Positions 1 through 10,999 of a stretch of 64,000 bases of DNA are shown one piece after another. Origin of the DNA: Pollenia angustigena (Eukaryota > Arthropoda > Insecta > Diptera > Polleniidae); NCBI GenBank assembly GCA_930367215.1, contig OV884060.1, positions 99,348,151-99,412,150 of the forward strand, read 5' to 3'. Position 1 is the stretch's first letter. The number at the start of each line of letters is the position of its first letter. The translations under genes were made by a program, and so were the position numbers. Under the pieces are notes generated by a model. That model saw only the letters and a list, made by a program, of their open reading frames with translations. It was not told the DNA's origin and did no database searches.

Positions 1-405
1 AGAGACTGATGGTAAGTTAAAATCATAAAAAACAAAAATAGAATCAGTATGATTGGCTGCAAGTACAACATTTTTTATAGCAAGTAAGTGATCATCATAG
101 ACAGATTGTATAGATTTAGGTGGAATGTATGAGCATGTTATAAAGACGTTTTTATTTTTTAGTTTTATTAAAACACTGATAAACTCCAAATTTGGTGTAG
201 AATCAGACAATAATAGTTCTGAATGAAAACGATTGGATAACGATTGATATTTGTTACATAGTATTTCCATGTTAAAAACGTTGTCTGTTAACCATGTTTC
301 GGTAAATACTATAATATGATAGTTAAAATCGAAGCTTTCTTTATATTATTTGGATAGTTTGGTGTTTAAACCTCGAACATTTTGATATATGATATACAGT
401 TGGTT
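1..405 (-). pseudogene. Non-LTR retrotransposon ORF2, endonuclease start (partial, one stop)
   Basis: Read on the minus strand, this is the beginning of an ORF2 with an apurinic-type (EEP) endonuclease domain, the enzyme that nicks target DNA during target-primed reverse transcription. Visible motifs in order are YQNVRGLNTK, then FTETWL (the glutamate-bearing block), then a YIPPKS stretch, then YDFNLPSVS, which matches the GDFNLP block of the family with Y in place of G. One TAA stop lies soon after the first motif. No Met is obvious at the start. The domain runs off the left window edge. It follows directly on the ORF1 remnant at 420-676, the normal order for a two-ORF element. Clade not determined; a CR1/Jockey-like group is likely. 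Probably dead. Confidence 0.8.
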
Positions 406-419
406 ATCAGGTAAATTAC

Positions 420-676
420 TTAGTTTTTTGAATTTGTTGGATTATTTAGCGGTAATTGAACAATATTATTTCTAGTTCTACGAGGGTTTTCTTTAAGTTC
501 ATACTTACGAACTAATGCGTTATCGGGCCAGAAGTTAGAATCCAAAATTTGTTCGAAGAGATCAGCGGGAACAGTTATTTTAAAAGATGTTATATCTCTA
601 GGTTGAGAATACGTAAATTTTTAAATTAAAATTGTTGAATCCCATTTCAGCTTATTAGTAATATAACTATTGATCT
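420..676 (-). pseudogene. Non-LTR ORF1, C-terminal part
   Basis: On the minus strand this reads as the end of an ORF1 (Gag-like RNA-binding protein): INSYITNKLKW, then a segment containing ITSFKITVPADLFEQ and DSNFWPDNALVRKYE, ending at a TAA at 420-422. Its upstream half is not adjacent; it sits at 13,896-14,490, in the same orientation and cut at the equivalent point. The break at 676-680 coincides with the left end of a 32-bp inverted repeat, so a large insertion explains the split. The two halves differ by one reading frame at the junction, which fits an old decayed copy. Confidence 0.7.
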
Positions 677-711
677 GTACCTCGTTTCTGTATTTCTCGC
701 TTCGTAAAATT

Positions 712-1462
712 TTCCGCATGAAACGTGTGAATTGCAACAAAAATAGTGTGAAATGAAACAAAAAATGGTTTTTTTCACGCAAGTGTTTCTGTATCTTTTC
801 TTGGCGAGAATTATCTGTCATTTTAATAATTTTCCAGCAATTATTGGAAGGATACGAGAAAAAGTGTGTCTATAACAATGTTTGCGAAAAGTTTCTTTCA
901 AGAACTGTCAAAATAAGTCGCATTTGAAATTGGTGGCGAGAAAAACAAAATGTAGATATTTTGAATTTAAAATATGTTTATATACTATTTTTTTTAAATA
1001 AATAAAAAAATAGAAGGAATATAAATGATGACTGCATAATTTATATGATGAAAATAAACAAAAAACCATTGTTATATTTTGTTATTTTAAATTTGTTTTT
1101 AGCCTTTTCTTGTTTTGGTTTTAATCAGCGCTGCCAGATAAATTTGTGTCAAAATCGTCAATTTTCTGAGAAAAATATATAAAAGATCCTCCTTTTTTGT
1201 TTTAAAAATCGTGTAATTTAAAATAAATTTTAAACAAATTTGTTTCGACTTTTATTAAAACATAATCAAACAAAAACAAAGTTAAAGTTCATGGGTATTT
1301 AATAATTTCTTTAAATTTATATTTCTTTTGTTAAGCTGAAGGATAATTTTTTATAAAACTATTTATTTTCTTTAATCCGATAACAATTAAAAATTGTTTT
1401 TCCCTGAAAAATTCACACAAAGGCATGAGAAAATATCATATTAAACAAAAAATAAAATAAAT
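712..1462. other. Non-coding interior of the TIR element
   Basis: AT-rich sequence inside the left end of the 13.2 kb insertion. Both strands have many stops and I see no protein similarity. It presumably belongs to the DNA element whose ends are at 680 and 13,893. Confidence 0.4.
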
Positions 1463-2110
1463 GGCCCATAACTATAGTCATAAACAAAGCATACTTTAAG
1501 AGTTCTAAAGTAAACTTTTATTAAAAATATGCTTTTGATCTACTATAGACAAGCAAAAGCCTACTTTACACGTTAAACCCGATGTTAATTTTTAAACCAG
1601 CTGAAGTTGTGTTTAACTCATTTAACAACAGCATCAGCTGTTTTTCGCCAAATAAAAAAGTACTTGCAAAAAGTTAAAAATGTTTATGTTATAAGATGTT
1701 GGCTGATATTTTGCAATTATTAATGATTTGCAGGAAAACTTTTATGGAAAGAAACACAAAATATATATGTATAGGCCCTAGCGTTTGGCCTAGCGTTTTA
1801 CACAAAGTTTTGTAATTTTGTTGTTGCTTTCTACATAAAATCATATTGCGTGTTTCAACCGTACAAGATATGCAGTGTTTTATTTATATTTTAATTTTCA
1901 ATGTCGGCTGCTTAAAGTTGCCACTTGCTTATATTTTGTTGTATGTTGTATGAAAAATTTGCTACATTTGAGGTGGCACCCAGTTAAAGTCGGTTCAATT
2001 TAAAACATACTTTAGTTCGACTATAGTAGCAAAATATTTAAAAGAATGTTTTTATTTTAAAGTTGTTTTTAAATAGAACCGACTTTAGCGTTTGACTATG
2101 ATTATGGGCC
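1463..2110. mobile_element. 648-bp inverted-repeat element (MITE-like), GGCCCATAA ends
   Basis: The left end reads GGCCCATAACTATAGTCA and the right end, reverse-complemented, reads GGCCCATAATCATAGTCA. The element is flanked by AAT on both sides (1,460-1,462 and 2,111-2,113), a 3-bp target duplication. Sub-terminal stretches with ACTTTA and GTCGG repeat near both ends. There is no coding capacity. The 3-bp duplication and GG-starting ends suggest a PIF/Harbinger-type non-autonomous element, but that assignment is inference. Confidence 0.7.
1795..1905. repeat. Segment related to the inverted repeat at 13,430-13,608
   Basis: TTTTGTTGTTGCTTTCTACA followed by a GCAGTGTTTTA block resembles TTTGTTGTTACTTTCTACAA and GAAGTGTTTGAA at 13,460-13,540. 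Both lie inside the same 13.2 kb insertion, so this may be shared internal sequence or a small dispersed repeat. Confidence 0.4.
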
Positions 2111-2600
2111 AATATTTTTACAAAAGCAAAAAGAAGCCAAGCTTAATAAAATAAACATATATCCTTATTTAAAATAGATAAATATAGATTAATAGATAAA
2201 TTTTTTAATTAAATCAGCTTTGTGAAAAACCTAGAATTCATAGTGACAACGTTGTTTTATATTTATATCGTATGTAGTCCGAAATAGTATATTATTGAAA
2301 TTTAACTATATCGGTTTACAAATGGCTGAGATATAAATCTGTAATTTACCTATTCCTATAAATTTTTTTTCTTTTTTTTACCTGAAATAGACTTAATAGA
2401 ACAGCTGGTAGTTTTAGTTAAAAAAATCGGTTCATTAATGAACGTGTTACAGACAAACAACTTTTTTTCTTGAAGAAATAATGGTTTTGGCCCAAAAATG
2501 TCCATATAAGATAAGAATATCAAAAGGGTGTTTCCACAGAACTTGACCCCTTATAGCTCAAAAATTAAATTTTTATTTTGAATTAATTTTTCCGCTAGTA
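2111..2600. other. Non-coding, no recognisable feature
   Basis: AT-rich spacer inside the 13.2 kb insertion, between the 648-bp inverted-repeat element and a short tandem duplication. I see no reading frame or repeat structure I can support. Confidence 0.4.
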
Positions 2601-2742
2601 TACAAAATAAATGTATCGTGTCATATTCCTAAAGATTAACTTTAATTTTATTTATACTTACAAAAATATATTACAAAATAAATGTATCGTGTCATTTTCC
2701 TAAAGATTAACTTTAATTTTATTTATACTAACAAAAATATAT
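2601..2742. repeat. Two-copy tandem duplication, ~71 bp unit
   Basis: A unit starting TACAAAATAAATGTATCGTG occurs at 2,601 and again at 2,672, with only a couple of mismatches across the unit. It lies about 60 bp from the poly-T end of the adjacent non-LTR insertion. Confidence 0.85.
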
Positions 2743-2800
2743 TTTTTTTGTCACGATAATAAATGAATTCACACGCAAAAAACTTGTAATTTTTATAATG

Positions 2801-5800
2801 TTTTTTTTTTTTTTTTTTTTTTTTTTTACTGTTAGGACCAGCACTCAGGGGATGACCCCTACTAATGCATTGCATTGTGTTGGAACTAGGAAAATAGGTT
2901 GTGGGAAGGAGGATAGAGGGAGTAGTGTTTGTGAACATTCGATTTGAACTTAATCATGTTGTAAGTGAGAGGGAAGACTTCTGCAGGAAGGTTATTCCAC
3001 ATACGAACTGTGCGGGAAAAAAATGAATTCTCTCTGTAATGCGTTGTACGATTCACCTGCCAATCGACCACATAAGGATGGGCTCTTGAGGAAAAACGTG
3101 TATTACGAACAAACGTACGGGTTTCGGGAACCAGATCCCTAATTTCGTCAGAACACATCCCATTGTAGTAACGATAAAACAGACAAATACAACCCACATT
3201 GCGACGGTGCTCGAGGGAGTCAATAGAATTGGATACCCTACTGTCACCAATGAGAACCTTCGCCCTCTCCTGCACGCGGTCGAGAAGCTCCAAAATAGAC
3301 TTTGAAGCACCGGCCCACACATGAGAGTTGTATTCCATACGCGGTCGGATATAGGTGGTATAAATAGTAAGGAGATCAGATGGAGTGAAGTATATCTTAC
3401 ACCGTCTTAGAAAACCGAGGCACTTGAATGCTTCTTTCGACACCTTGAATATATGTTCTGTCCATCGGACATCACATTGTATCCTCATGCCCAGAACATC
3501 AAGAGATTCTGATTCCTCAATAATTATACCACCCATATATACAGATGAGGCACCTTGATTTGTCGCGCGTTTATGCGTCAGCACGCAACATTGGGTTTTT
3601 CGGGCATTAAAATCGACCCTATTCGCACGACCCCATTCCGAGATTATGTCAAGGTCTCGGCCAAGCGTATCATTCATATTCTGCCTCATAGCAGCGACAT
3701 CGGATACGCTTGGTCTACATTCGAATGAGAACGAGTTGCAAAGGTTGCTGTCATCTGCAAAAGAGTAGATAGGATTGTAAGTTTGACAAAGGAGGTCGTT
3801 TAGAAAGATAAGAAATAGAGTAGGAGAAAGAACGGAGCCTTGCGGCACCCCTGAATGAATCTTGAACTCGTTTGACGAAACCCCATCTATAACAACTCGT
3901 ATAGTGCGATCTCTGAGAAAACTCGATATAAATCGAGAGAAATTATCACCGACACCAAATGCAGCAAGTTTTGACAAGAGTGCACCATGCCAGACTCTGT
4001 CAAACGCCTTAGAAATATCCAAAGCAATTACCTTACTTTCGCCAAAATGGTGAATGGAATGGCACCATTTTTCCGATAACAGAGCTAGTAAGTCTCCAGT
4101 AGAGCGACCTCTACGAAAGCCATACTGGCGGTCGCTTAGTAGGTAGTTTGATTCCAAATATTTGACAAGATGGTAATTTACCATACTCTCCATAACTTTG
4201 GAAAGTGCCGAACAAATTGCAATTGGGCGGTAATTTTCAGGGTTATTAGCGGTTCCCTTTTTAGGAATTGGCGTTACGTTTGCAACTTTCCAGCAGACTG
4301 GAAATTCCGCGGCACGGTATAAAGTGCTGAAAAGATTTGCTAAGGGACGAGCTAGCGTCGAAGAGCACTGCTTCAAGACCAGTGCAGGTATACCATCCGG
4401 CCCAGGAGACTTGTTTATGTCGAGATCCGCAAGAACCCTTTTAACAGCTCGACCCCGAAAAAATATTTTAGGCATAGTTACGGATACTTTTTCGAGTTCG
4501 GGTAGTGGTTGGTTGCTATCTGGTAGGTAAGAATTATTAGCAAATAATTCGGCAAAACAATTAGCCTTATCAACCGGGTCCGTGAATGATCGGCCATCCT
4601 TTAAAAGAGCTGGTATTGAAGAACTAGCATTAACCCTTACTCTTTTAACGAATGACCAGAAGCTTTTACTACCCCGGGGAGCAGCAAGAACTTCAGCACG
4701 AAGACGTTGCTCGTGAAGAGTTTTTTCCCGTCTAAGTACTTTGGCACACGAAGACCTTGCCATTTTGCGTAGCAATTCAGTATCAACGTTTTTATTTTTA
4801 CGCCAATTTCTGAATGCTTCCTCTCTGGATCTGACTGCTGATTTGCACGACTGATTAAACCAAGATTTGGATCGAGGTTTATTCGAAGCTTTTTTAACTG
4901 GGATGAAGATTTTCATTCCCAGCATTATTACGTTTTCAACCATTTTCGCCATGGCATTGACGTCATTGTCCAGGAAACAGAGTTTCCAATTGAAATGCCG
5001 AAAAAAGTCATTGAGCTCAGCCCAACGTGCTTTTCCGTAAACAAATATTGATCGTTTCGTAGCCCGTCGTGAAACGTTCCGAAGTTCGGAGAACGGAAAA
5101 GAGGCGGAAATGGTGCAATGATCCGAGTTGCCGAGAGGTGCTAGAACCTCAACTTCGTACTTTTGAGGGTGCGAAGAGAGGAAGAGGTCAAGGGTATTGT
5201 GTTGGTGCCCGTCAACACACGGAATATGTGTTGGTTCATTCACCAGTTGCACGAGGTGGTTGTGCGCAGCAAAAAGCTCAACATATTGGCCTTCATAAGT
5301 TGTACGGCCCGAGTGGTGAAGCCAAGAAGAATTGTGGACATTAAAATCACCAGCAACAACGATTTCACTGTCGGGACAATTCTCAAGAATCTTCGCTATT
5401 GAGTCGGAAAGGGAGTCGAAGCCCGATAAGGTAATATCCCTTCCCGCATTTGGACTTCTGTAAAGAAATCCGAAATGCAAATAGTGTGCATCGATTTTGA
5501 ATTTAACCCAAAGACAGTTAAATTCCGCATCAAGCATGCCCATTGATTGCTGGCATTGATACACAACTTCATTGCGTATGTATATAGCAAGACCCCGATG
5601 AACATTAAAGAGGGATAGAAGGTGATACCCAGGAATCTGAAAATCAAGTGGATCGGAATTTTCAGATACCTGAGTTTCACATAAGGCGAAAACATCCGGC
5701 CGGTGGAGACAAACGTGAGCATACACAGAGAAAAAATTCGCTCTCAGCCCACGTATATTACAAAAGTCGATTCTAAACCGACCTCTCATCACAACATAAA

Positions 5801-6035
5801 AAAATTCAAATCAAACGCAAAGTACCGATATTCGCTATGTTAAAAGTCGTTAAAAAAACCGTTTGGTGATCAGTGTTATACCTTCATCACCAAAACAGTT
5901 CAACAACGATTAACACAAGAACATTCGTACTAACAAAAATGAAAAGGACGGTTAACAACGGAACACAAGGAACAATGCCATAAAAAGGGCCATAAAAGCC
6001 CTGATCTGGTCATCGTTGAAAAAAGGCCATCACTG
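2801..6035 (-). mobile_element. Near full-length non-LTR retrotransposon (minus strand)
   Basis: The poly-T run at 2,801-2,827 is the poly-A tail of a minus-strand insertion. The 3' UTR is short (2,828-2,885), then comes the 968-codon ORF2, then a presumed 5' UTR reaching about 6,035. I chose that outer edge because the sequence changes there to simple AT-rich DNA; it is not proven by a target duplication. No ORF1 is visible upstream of ORF2, so the family either has a single ORF or this copy lost it. A related but diverged 5'-truncated copy lies at 20,376-21,297. It sits inside the 13.2 kb inverted-repeat element. Confidence 0.8.
2886..5792 (-). CDS. Non-LTR ORF2: endonuclease and reverse transcriptase, intact frame
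   Basis: This 968-residue protein would nick chromosomal DNA and copy the element RNA at the nick. The endonuclease spans about residues 8-232: CNIRGLRAN (11-19), ALCETQ (36-41), VVAGDFNVHNSSW (145-157), NTLDLFLSS (199-207) and GNSDHCTIS (221-229), so the usual catalytic blocks are present. The reverse transcriptase runs about 455-700: SPGPDGIPA (462-470), YRPIAICSALSK (521-532), LDISKAFDRVW (591-601) with the first catalytic Asp, GVPQGSVLSP (648-657) and SFADD (677-681). A C-terminal region with RENSFFSRTVRMWN follows. The frame has no stop or shift, unlike every other retrotransposon ORF2 here, so it may be a recent copy. Two Met codons open the frame; either could start. The clade is not certain: Jockey/CR1-like group. 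Whether it is active cannot be seen. Confidence 0.9.
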   Translation of the reverse strand: MMRGRFRIDFCNIRGLRANFFSVYAHVCLHRPDVFALCETQVSENSDPLDFQIPGYHLLSLFNVHRGLAIYIRNEVVYQCQQSMGMLDAEFNCLWVKFKIDAHYLHFGFLYRSPNAGRDITLSGFDSLSDSIAKILENCPDSEIVVAGDFNVHNSSWLHHSGRTTYEGQYVELFAAHNHLVQLVNEPTHIPCVDGHQHNTLDLFLSSHPQKYEVEVLAPLGNSDHCTISASFPFSELRNVSRRATKRSIFVYGKARWAELNDFFRHFNWKLCFLDNDVNAMAKMVENVIMLGMKIFIPVKKASNKPRSKSWFNQSCKSAVRSREEAFRNWRKNKNVDTELLRKMARSSCAKVLRREKTLHEQRLRAEVLAAPRGSKSFWSFVKRVRVNASSSIPALLKDGRSFTDPVDKANCFAELFANNSYLPDSNQPLPELEKVSVTMPKIFFRGRAVKRVLADLDINKSPGPDGIPALVLKQCSSTLARPLANLFSTLYRAAEFPVCWKVANVTPIPKKGTANNPENYRPIAICSALSKVMESMVNYHLVKYLESNYLLSDRQYGFRRGRSTGDLLALLSEKWCHSIHHFGESKVIALDISKAFDRVWHGALLSKLAAFGVGDNFSRFISSFLRDRTIRVVIDGVSSNEFKIHSGVPQGSVLSPTLFLIFLNDLLCQTYNPIYSFADDSNLCNSFSFECRPSVSDVAAMRQNMNDTLGRDLDIISEWGRANRVDFNARKTQCCVLTHKRATNQGASSVYMGGIIIEESESLDVLGMRIQCDVRWTEHIFKVSKEAFKCLGFLRRCKIYFTPSDLLTIYTTYIRPRMEYNSHVWAGASKSILELLDRVQERAKVLIGDSRVSNSIDSLEHRRNVGCICLFYRYYNGMCSDEIRDLVPETRTFVRNTRFSSRAHPYVVDWQVNRTTHYRENSFFSRTVRMWNNLPAEVFPLTYNMIKFKSNVHKHYSLYPPSHNLFS

Positions 6036-6368
6036 ACGAATTATTATTTTTATTTTTTATTGTTGTTGTTGTTTATTGTATTGCTTGCTTTTGTTATGTT
6101 GTAATTGTTGTATTGTTTTAAAACGGTTGTTTGTTTGTTTATTATTTATTCAAGATTTGTTGTTAATTTTGTAAATAAGTGATTTTGTAATTTTGGTTTT
6201 GTTTGCTTGTTGTTCAATTTGTTTTATTTCTGTTTTGTTTTAGTTTATTGCAAAGTTTATTAATTTTTATGTTTATGTTTATTTTTATATATTTTTTTTT
6301 TAACTGCACGGGCACTAATTTTAATTTATTTTTGTTTGTTTTTACAATTAGGACAAATTTAACGGACG

Positions 6369-6402
6369 GAACGTAAAGACGTGTGTACACGTCTTTACGT
6401 TC
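6369..6402. repeat. Perfect 34-bp palindrome (15-bp stem, 4-nt loop)
   Basis: GAACGTAAAGACGTG, loop TGTA, then the exact reverse complement CACGTCTTTACGTTC. It lies about 330 bp upstream of the BEL 5' LTR. Confidence 0.95.
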
Positions 6403-6496
6403 AAAGAATTAAATCAGATATTTAACTTGACATATCCTGTGCAAAATTTTACAAAACATGATGTTTGTTTCAGACATTTAAAAACAGCACATTTAT

Positions 6497-6516
6497 AAAG
6501 TAACGGCCGTTACTTT
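6497..6516. repeat. Perfect 20-bp palindrome
   Basis: AAAGTAACGGCCGTTACTTT is fully self-complementary with no loop. It lies 95 bp after the 34-bp palindrome. No known regulatory assignment. Confidence 0.95.
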
Positions 6517-6732
6517 GGATACACCCAAATATCAATCATATTTTGTTAATGTATATAAGAAGTATTAAATGTTCAAAATAAGCCAAATCGGTCCATTTCC
6601 TTTCCTCGAAATTTTGCTTTTGCCGATACATTTTTCAGGGAAGAGGCAAACAACTTCGAGGACAATTTTCATAAAAGGGATAAATAAAAAAATTTAAGCT
6701 GTCTTGTTTTTAAAGATATTTTTTTTACTAAT

Positions 6733-7267
6733 TGTTGGAAAATATTTAAGAATTTTTCTAAACTTATTTATATATGATGTACTTATTAATTGCACCCATA
6801 CCGTATTTATTTAAGTTTAATAATTATATATCATTAATATTTGAAATATAATGAAGTTAATATGATCATACGTTGTAAATGTAGATATGTATTAATTCAC
6901 TCTCTTAATTTCTCTTATACACCTCGTTTAAAGCTACAAGTTACATACTTACATATATGTATGTATATAAACATTAAAATATACAAATTACATACAGATA
7001 TGTATGTTAATAAATTTGTAATAAGAACTGATGTACAAGAGGAATAGAAGAAAAGTAACGGGTATTTATATATTTTTTCTTATTGGAATTCTGTTTAAGA
7101 ATAAAATATTAATTACCATTTTTGTAACATTCATTCTAATTGGAACCTTTGGTGATAGCGGACAAAATTATTTAAATAAAGGAGTTAGACAAATATTTAA
7201 ACTTTGTGTGTCATAAATTTTAATTACTTATTTAACATTCTGGGGAGTTAATGCTAATACTTAATCA
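6733..7267 (+). repeat. BEL 5' LTR
   Basis: Terminal dinucleotides are TG and CA, and it matches the 3' LTR almost throughout. Short frames inside it (for example 7,031-7,216, repeated at 13,114-13,299) are identical only because the LTRs are copies; they are not genes. It should carry the element promoter, but I could not mark a clear TATA or initiator. Confidence 0.93.
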
Positions 7268-7268
7268 T

Positions 7269-7285
7269 TGGTGCCGAAACCCGGA
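7269..7285 (+). other. tRNA primer-binding site of the BEL element
   Basis: TGGTGCCGAAACCCGGA begins 1 bp after the 5' LTR. A TGG at this place pairs with the CCA end of a host tRNA that primes minus-strand DNA synthesis. I do not assign the tRNA identity. Confidence 0.8.
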
Positions 7286-7497
7286 ATTCTTGTGATTTCC
7301 AATTTATTAATAAGGAGAAATATCAAAATTTATACACACTTTAGACTCCATTTATTGATGACGTGTTTGTCTATCTAAAAGGCTTTTGATAAAGAGTTTA
7401 CTTTATTTGCTATTTCTCTGATACATCTGTATACCATTAAAGTAAACCTTTGGTTTCGATTTTAATCAATTTTTGTGCTGGTGATCTTTGTTGAAAA

Positions 7498-10400
7498 ATG
7501 GGTGATCTACATAAACTTATTGCGACTCAGCGAGATTTATTAAGCATGGTAAAACGGCTTAATGAACGTTTTTTGTTGAAGGACAACTCGGAAAAAACAC
7601 GTGGTTATATTGATGCTCTTATTTCAGAGCTTGATGGGTTTTATCAAACTTTTAAATGTCAACACGATGACATATTGAGAGTTGTTAGGAAAACATCGCT
7701 GAACTTTTCTGATGTACCATACCTTGCAGATGAGTGTTTCTTTGAATTTTCTGCCAACCGATACTCAACGTTCTCCGTTTAGCAGCACATTTGCTATGCC
7801 AACTAATACTGTGGATATGACCGCTAATATAGATGCTCGACTTCCAAAGATTTCCCTTCCCAAATTCTCGGGTGAATATGTTGACTGGATTCCTTTTAGG
7901 GACATTTATCTTTCATTGGTTCATACGAATACATCTCTTTCTAAGATTCAGAAATTTTACTATTTAAAGGGCACTCTTACTGGGGAAGCGGCTTCTCTTA
8001 TTAAAACGATTTCAGCTACTGAGGCTAACTATATTACTGCCTGGAATATTCTAGAGGCAAGGTATCATAATAAACTTGCTATAGTAAGTACCCTTATTCA
8101 AAATCTGTTTAACATTCCAAAGTCTGACGGCAGTTTTCAAAGTATTAAACTTTTATTGGATACTACCCAAGAGTGCATTTCCTCTCTTGAAAATTTGGAA
8201 GTTGACACTTCTACTTGGGATCCAATATTGGTATTCTTGATTTGCCAAAAACTTGATCTTCAGACAAGAAGATAATGGGAGCATTCATTGAAATCATCAA
8301 CTGATATACCCAACCGTTTGGAAATATTTTCATTTCTAGAAAGGACTTTTAGGTCTTTAGAATCATTGAATGAATTAGGTCATTGTGAACATAGGAAACA
8401 ACAAAAGGGGAATGTTAAGAATAGGAAACAAACCTATGCCCATAATGGCAATATTTCTAAATCTAAACCAATATCTTGTTTATTTTGTGGAAAGAATCAT
8501 TACCTTTCACAGTGTTTCAAATTCCTTTCTTTACCATTAAGGTCCAAAGACGAATTTCTCAGCAGTGGAAATATTTGCAGAAATTGCTTTGCTACCGGAC
8601 ATTCTTACCAAAACTGCAAAAGCTTGAATAGATGTGGTACTTGTAAACAGCCTCATCATACAATATTACATAATGAGGAATCTGTATCGGTTCAAAATTC
8701 AAATGTTGCTTCGTCAATGCCAGTTGTGACTGAACACAACTCTCAAACCTTTAATAATATTCTTTTATATACTATTCGTCTTAACGTCAATTCTAAGGGT
8801 AATTACTTCCCATTAAGAGCCTTATTGGATCCTGGTTCGCAGGGAACCATAATATCTGAAGCTGCTGCTCAGCTTTTACGTCTTCCTAGACAAAGGACTC
8901 ATTTCAAAGTAATAGGTGTAGGAACTGGAAGGGAAAATATTTCCAGGCACATGGTCAACCTTCAGTTGATCTCACGTGAAAACCGACCGGTATTATCATG
9001 CGCAGCATTAGTTCTTTCAGATATTTCTTCTTACAAACCAAATTATTCTGCAAAGGGGATGGCTTTACCTAACTTGGAGAACATCGAGTTGGCTGACCCT
9101 TTATATTACCAGGCTGATCCTATTGATATTATTTTGGGATCTGACGTTTGTCCTAAAATTAAAATTCCTGGTGAATCATTTGTCTTTAAAGATCTGTTTT
9201 TTCAAAATACGCATTTTGGATGGGTTTTTTCTGGTTCTTCGGAATCAGTGTCTGCTAATCGGATAAGTTTACATAATGCAAATTTGGAGAATCTTTTAAG
9301 ATCCTTTTGGGAACAAGAGGAGGTTGTCTCTAAACGAGAATTTTCCAATGAAGAATTGGCTTGTGAGAATTATTTTAAAACTACTACAAAGCGAAATTCA
9401 ATGGGTCGTTATGTGGTAAACTTACCATTTCGCTCAATATTATTAGGGGGTTCTATTCCGAAAATCCATAACAATATGATTGGTGCTCTAAAACGATTTA
9501 AGCAACTTGAAACCAAATTTTCTAAGCATGTGCCGTTTTATGAAAATTATAATCATTTTATGCATGAGTACGAATCTTTGGGACATATGTCCAAAATTGG
9601 AACATACCCAGGCAGTGCTACGGAAGATTCATATTTTTTGCCCCATCATGGCGTCTTGAAAGAAGATAGCATTACCACAAAATTAAGAGTTGTTTTTGAT
9701 GGCAGCAGCCATATTGAAGGTAAAAAATCTTTAAATGATGAGCTCTCTCCGGGCCCTGCTCTGCAGAATGATCTTCCGACAATTTTAAATAGATGGAGAA
9801 AACATAAAATTGCTTTTAGCGCAGATATAGAGAAAATGTTTAGGCAGGTGGAAGTAGCTTCTGAACATCGCAAATTTCAGCAAATATTGTGGAGATATAG
9901 TCCACTCGAGGAAATTTCAATATATCAGTTAAATACGGTGACGTATGGAACAACATCTGCCCCGTATCTCTCTATTCGTGTTTTGCAACAACTTGCTTCT
10001 GATTATAAAAATGAATTTTTTGACGAATCGAACATTTTAAGTACCGATTCATATGTCGACGATATTATCTCAGGCGCAGATACTTTGGAAAGGGCAATTA
10101 ATTTGCAGAGAAATTTATGTACACTCTTGGGTAAAGGTGGTTGTAATCTAAGAAAATGGATTTAAAATTCGGTAGATTTATTGTATAATATTCCCGAGGA
10201 ACATAGAGAAAACTCTTTAACTTTAAAATTCGATCGTGATAACGTAGTTAAAACACTTGGGATTCAGTGGAATACTACTACCGATTCATTTTCTTTTAAG
10301 GTAAACATTGATAACATTGGTCCGGTTTCAAAAAGAACTATTTTATCCGAAACAGCGCGGTTGTTCGATCCATTGGGTTTATTAACACCTAGTACCGTTA

Positions 10401-10999
10401 TTGCGAAATCTTTATTTAGAAAACTGTGGGAAGAGGGTGTTGACTGGGATGACAAAGTCCCTAGGGAAATCGAACAGAGCTGGCTTCAGTATAAATCCAC
10501 TCTTTCTGAATTTTCAAATCTAAAAATTCCCAGGTATTTAAACTACGTCAATGGATGTAGTGTAGAACTTCACTGCTTCTGTGATGCGTCGACAGCCGCT
10601 TTTGCTGCCGCTATTTATGCCAGGGTAACTAATTCCAATGGCATTTTCGTAAACCTTTTACAAGCGAAGTCAAAGATTTCCCCAGTTAAAACTGTCTCAA
10701 TACCCAGACTTGAGCTTTGTGCTGCCACACTTTTAGCGAAATTGGCCGCAAAGGTCAAGAAGTCGTTTACGGATATTAATGTTGATGAAGTCTTCTTTTG
10801 GAGCGATAGCTCCACTGTTTTAAGTTGGATAAGAAAACCGCCTTCTAATTGGAATGTGTACGTGGCCAATAGAGTTGCCGAGATTCAACGTCTTAGCAAC
10901 CCTTTACAATGGAAATATGTTCCATCAGGTTTGAATCCTGTTGATTGTGCTTCCAGGGGACTTTTTCCTCACGAACTAGTCAAATGTCACACTTGGTGA
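7498..10999 (+). pseudogene. BEL gag, protease, reverse transcriptase and RNase H (broken)
   Basis: The Gag start MGDLHKLIATQ is in one frame, then a one-base shift around 7,750-7,780 moves to the frame used by everything downstream. In order: the Gag core (PKFSGEYVDWIPF, about 7,860), zinc-knuckle cysteine blocks (CLFCGKNHYLSQC, about 8,476; CRNCFATGHSYQNC, about 8,575), a retropepsin-type site LLDPGSQGTIIS (about 8,822), the reverse transcriptase with SADIEKMFRQV (about 9,820) and YVDD at 10,052-10,063, and RNase H with HCFCDAST (about 10,570) and FFWSDSSTV (about 10,795). In-frame stops fall at 8,273-8,275, 10,163-10,165 and 10,997-10,999. Domain order and DUF1759/DUF1758-type blocks are typical of BEL/Pao. 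Confidence 0.92.

Larger units (their letters stand above)
5793..6727. other. Presumed 5' UTR of the non-LTR element, then AT-rich spacer
   Basis: Sequence up to about 6,035 is probably the element's 5' untranslated region, with repeated GGCCATAAAAAG-like blocks. From there to 6,727 it is T- and A-rich spacer containing two perfect short palindromes (separate entries). No gene seen. Confidence 0.4.
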
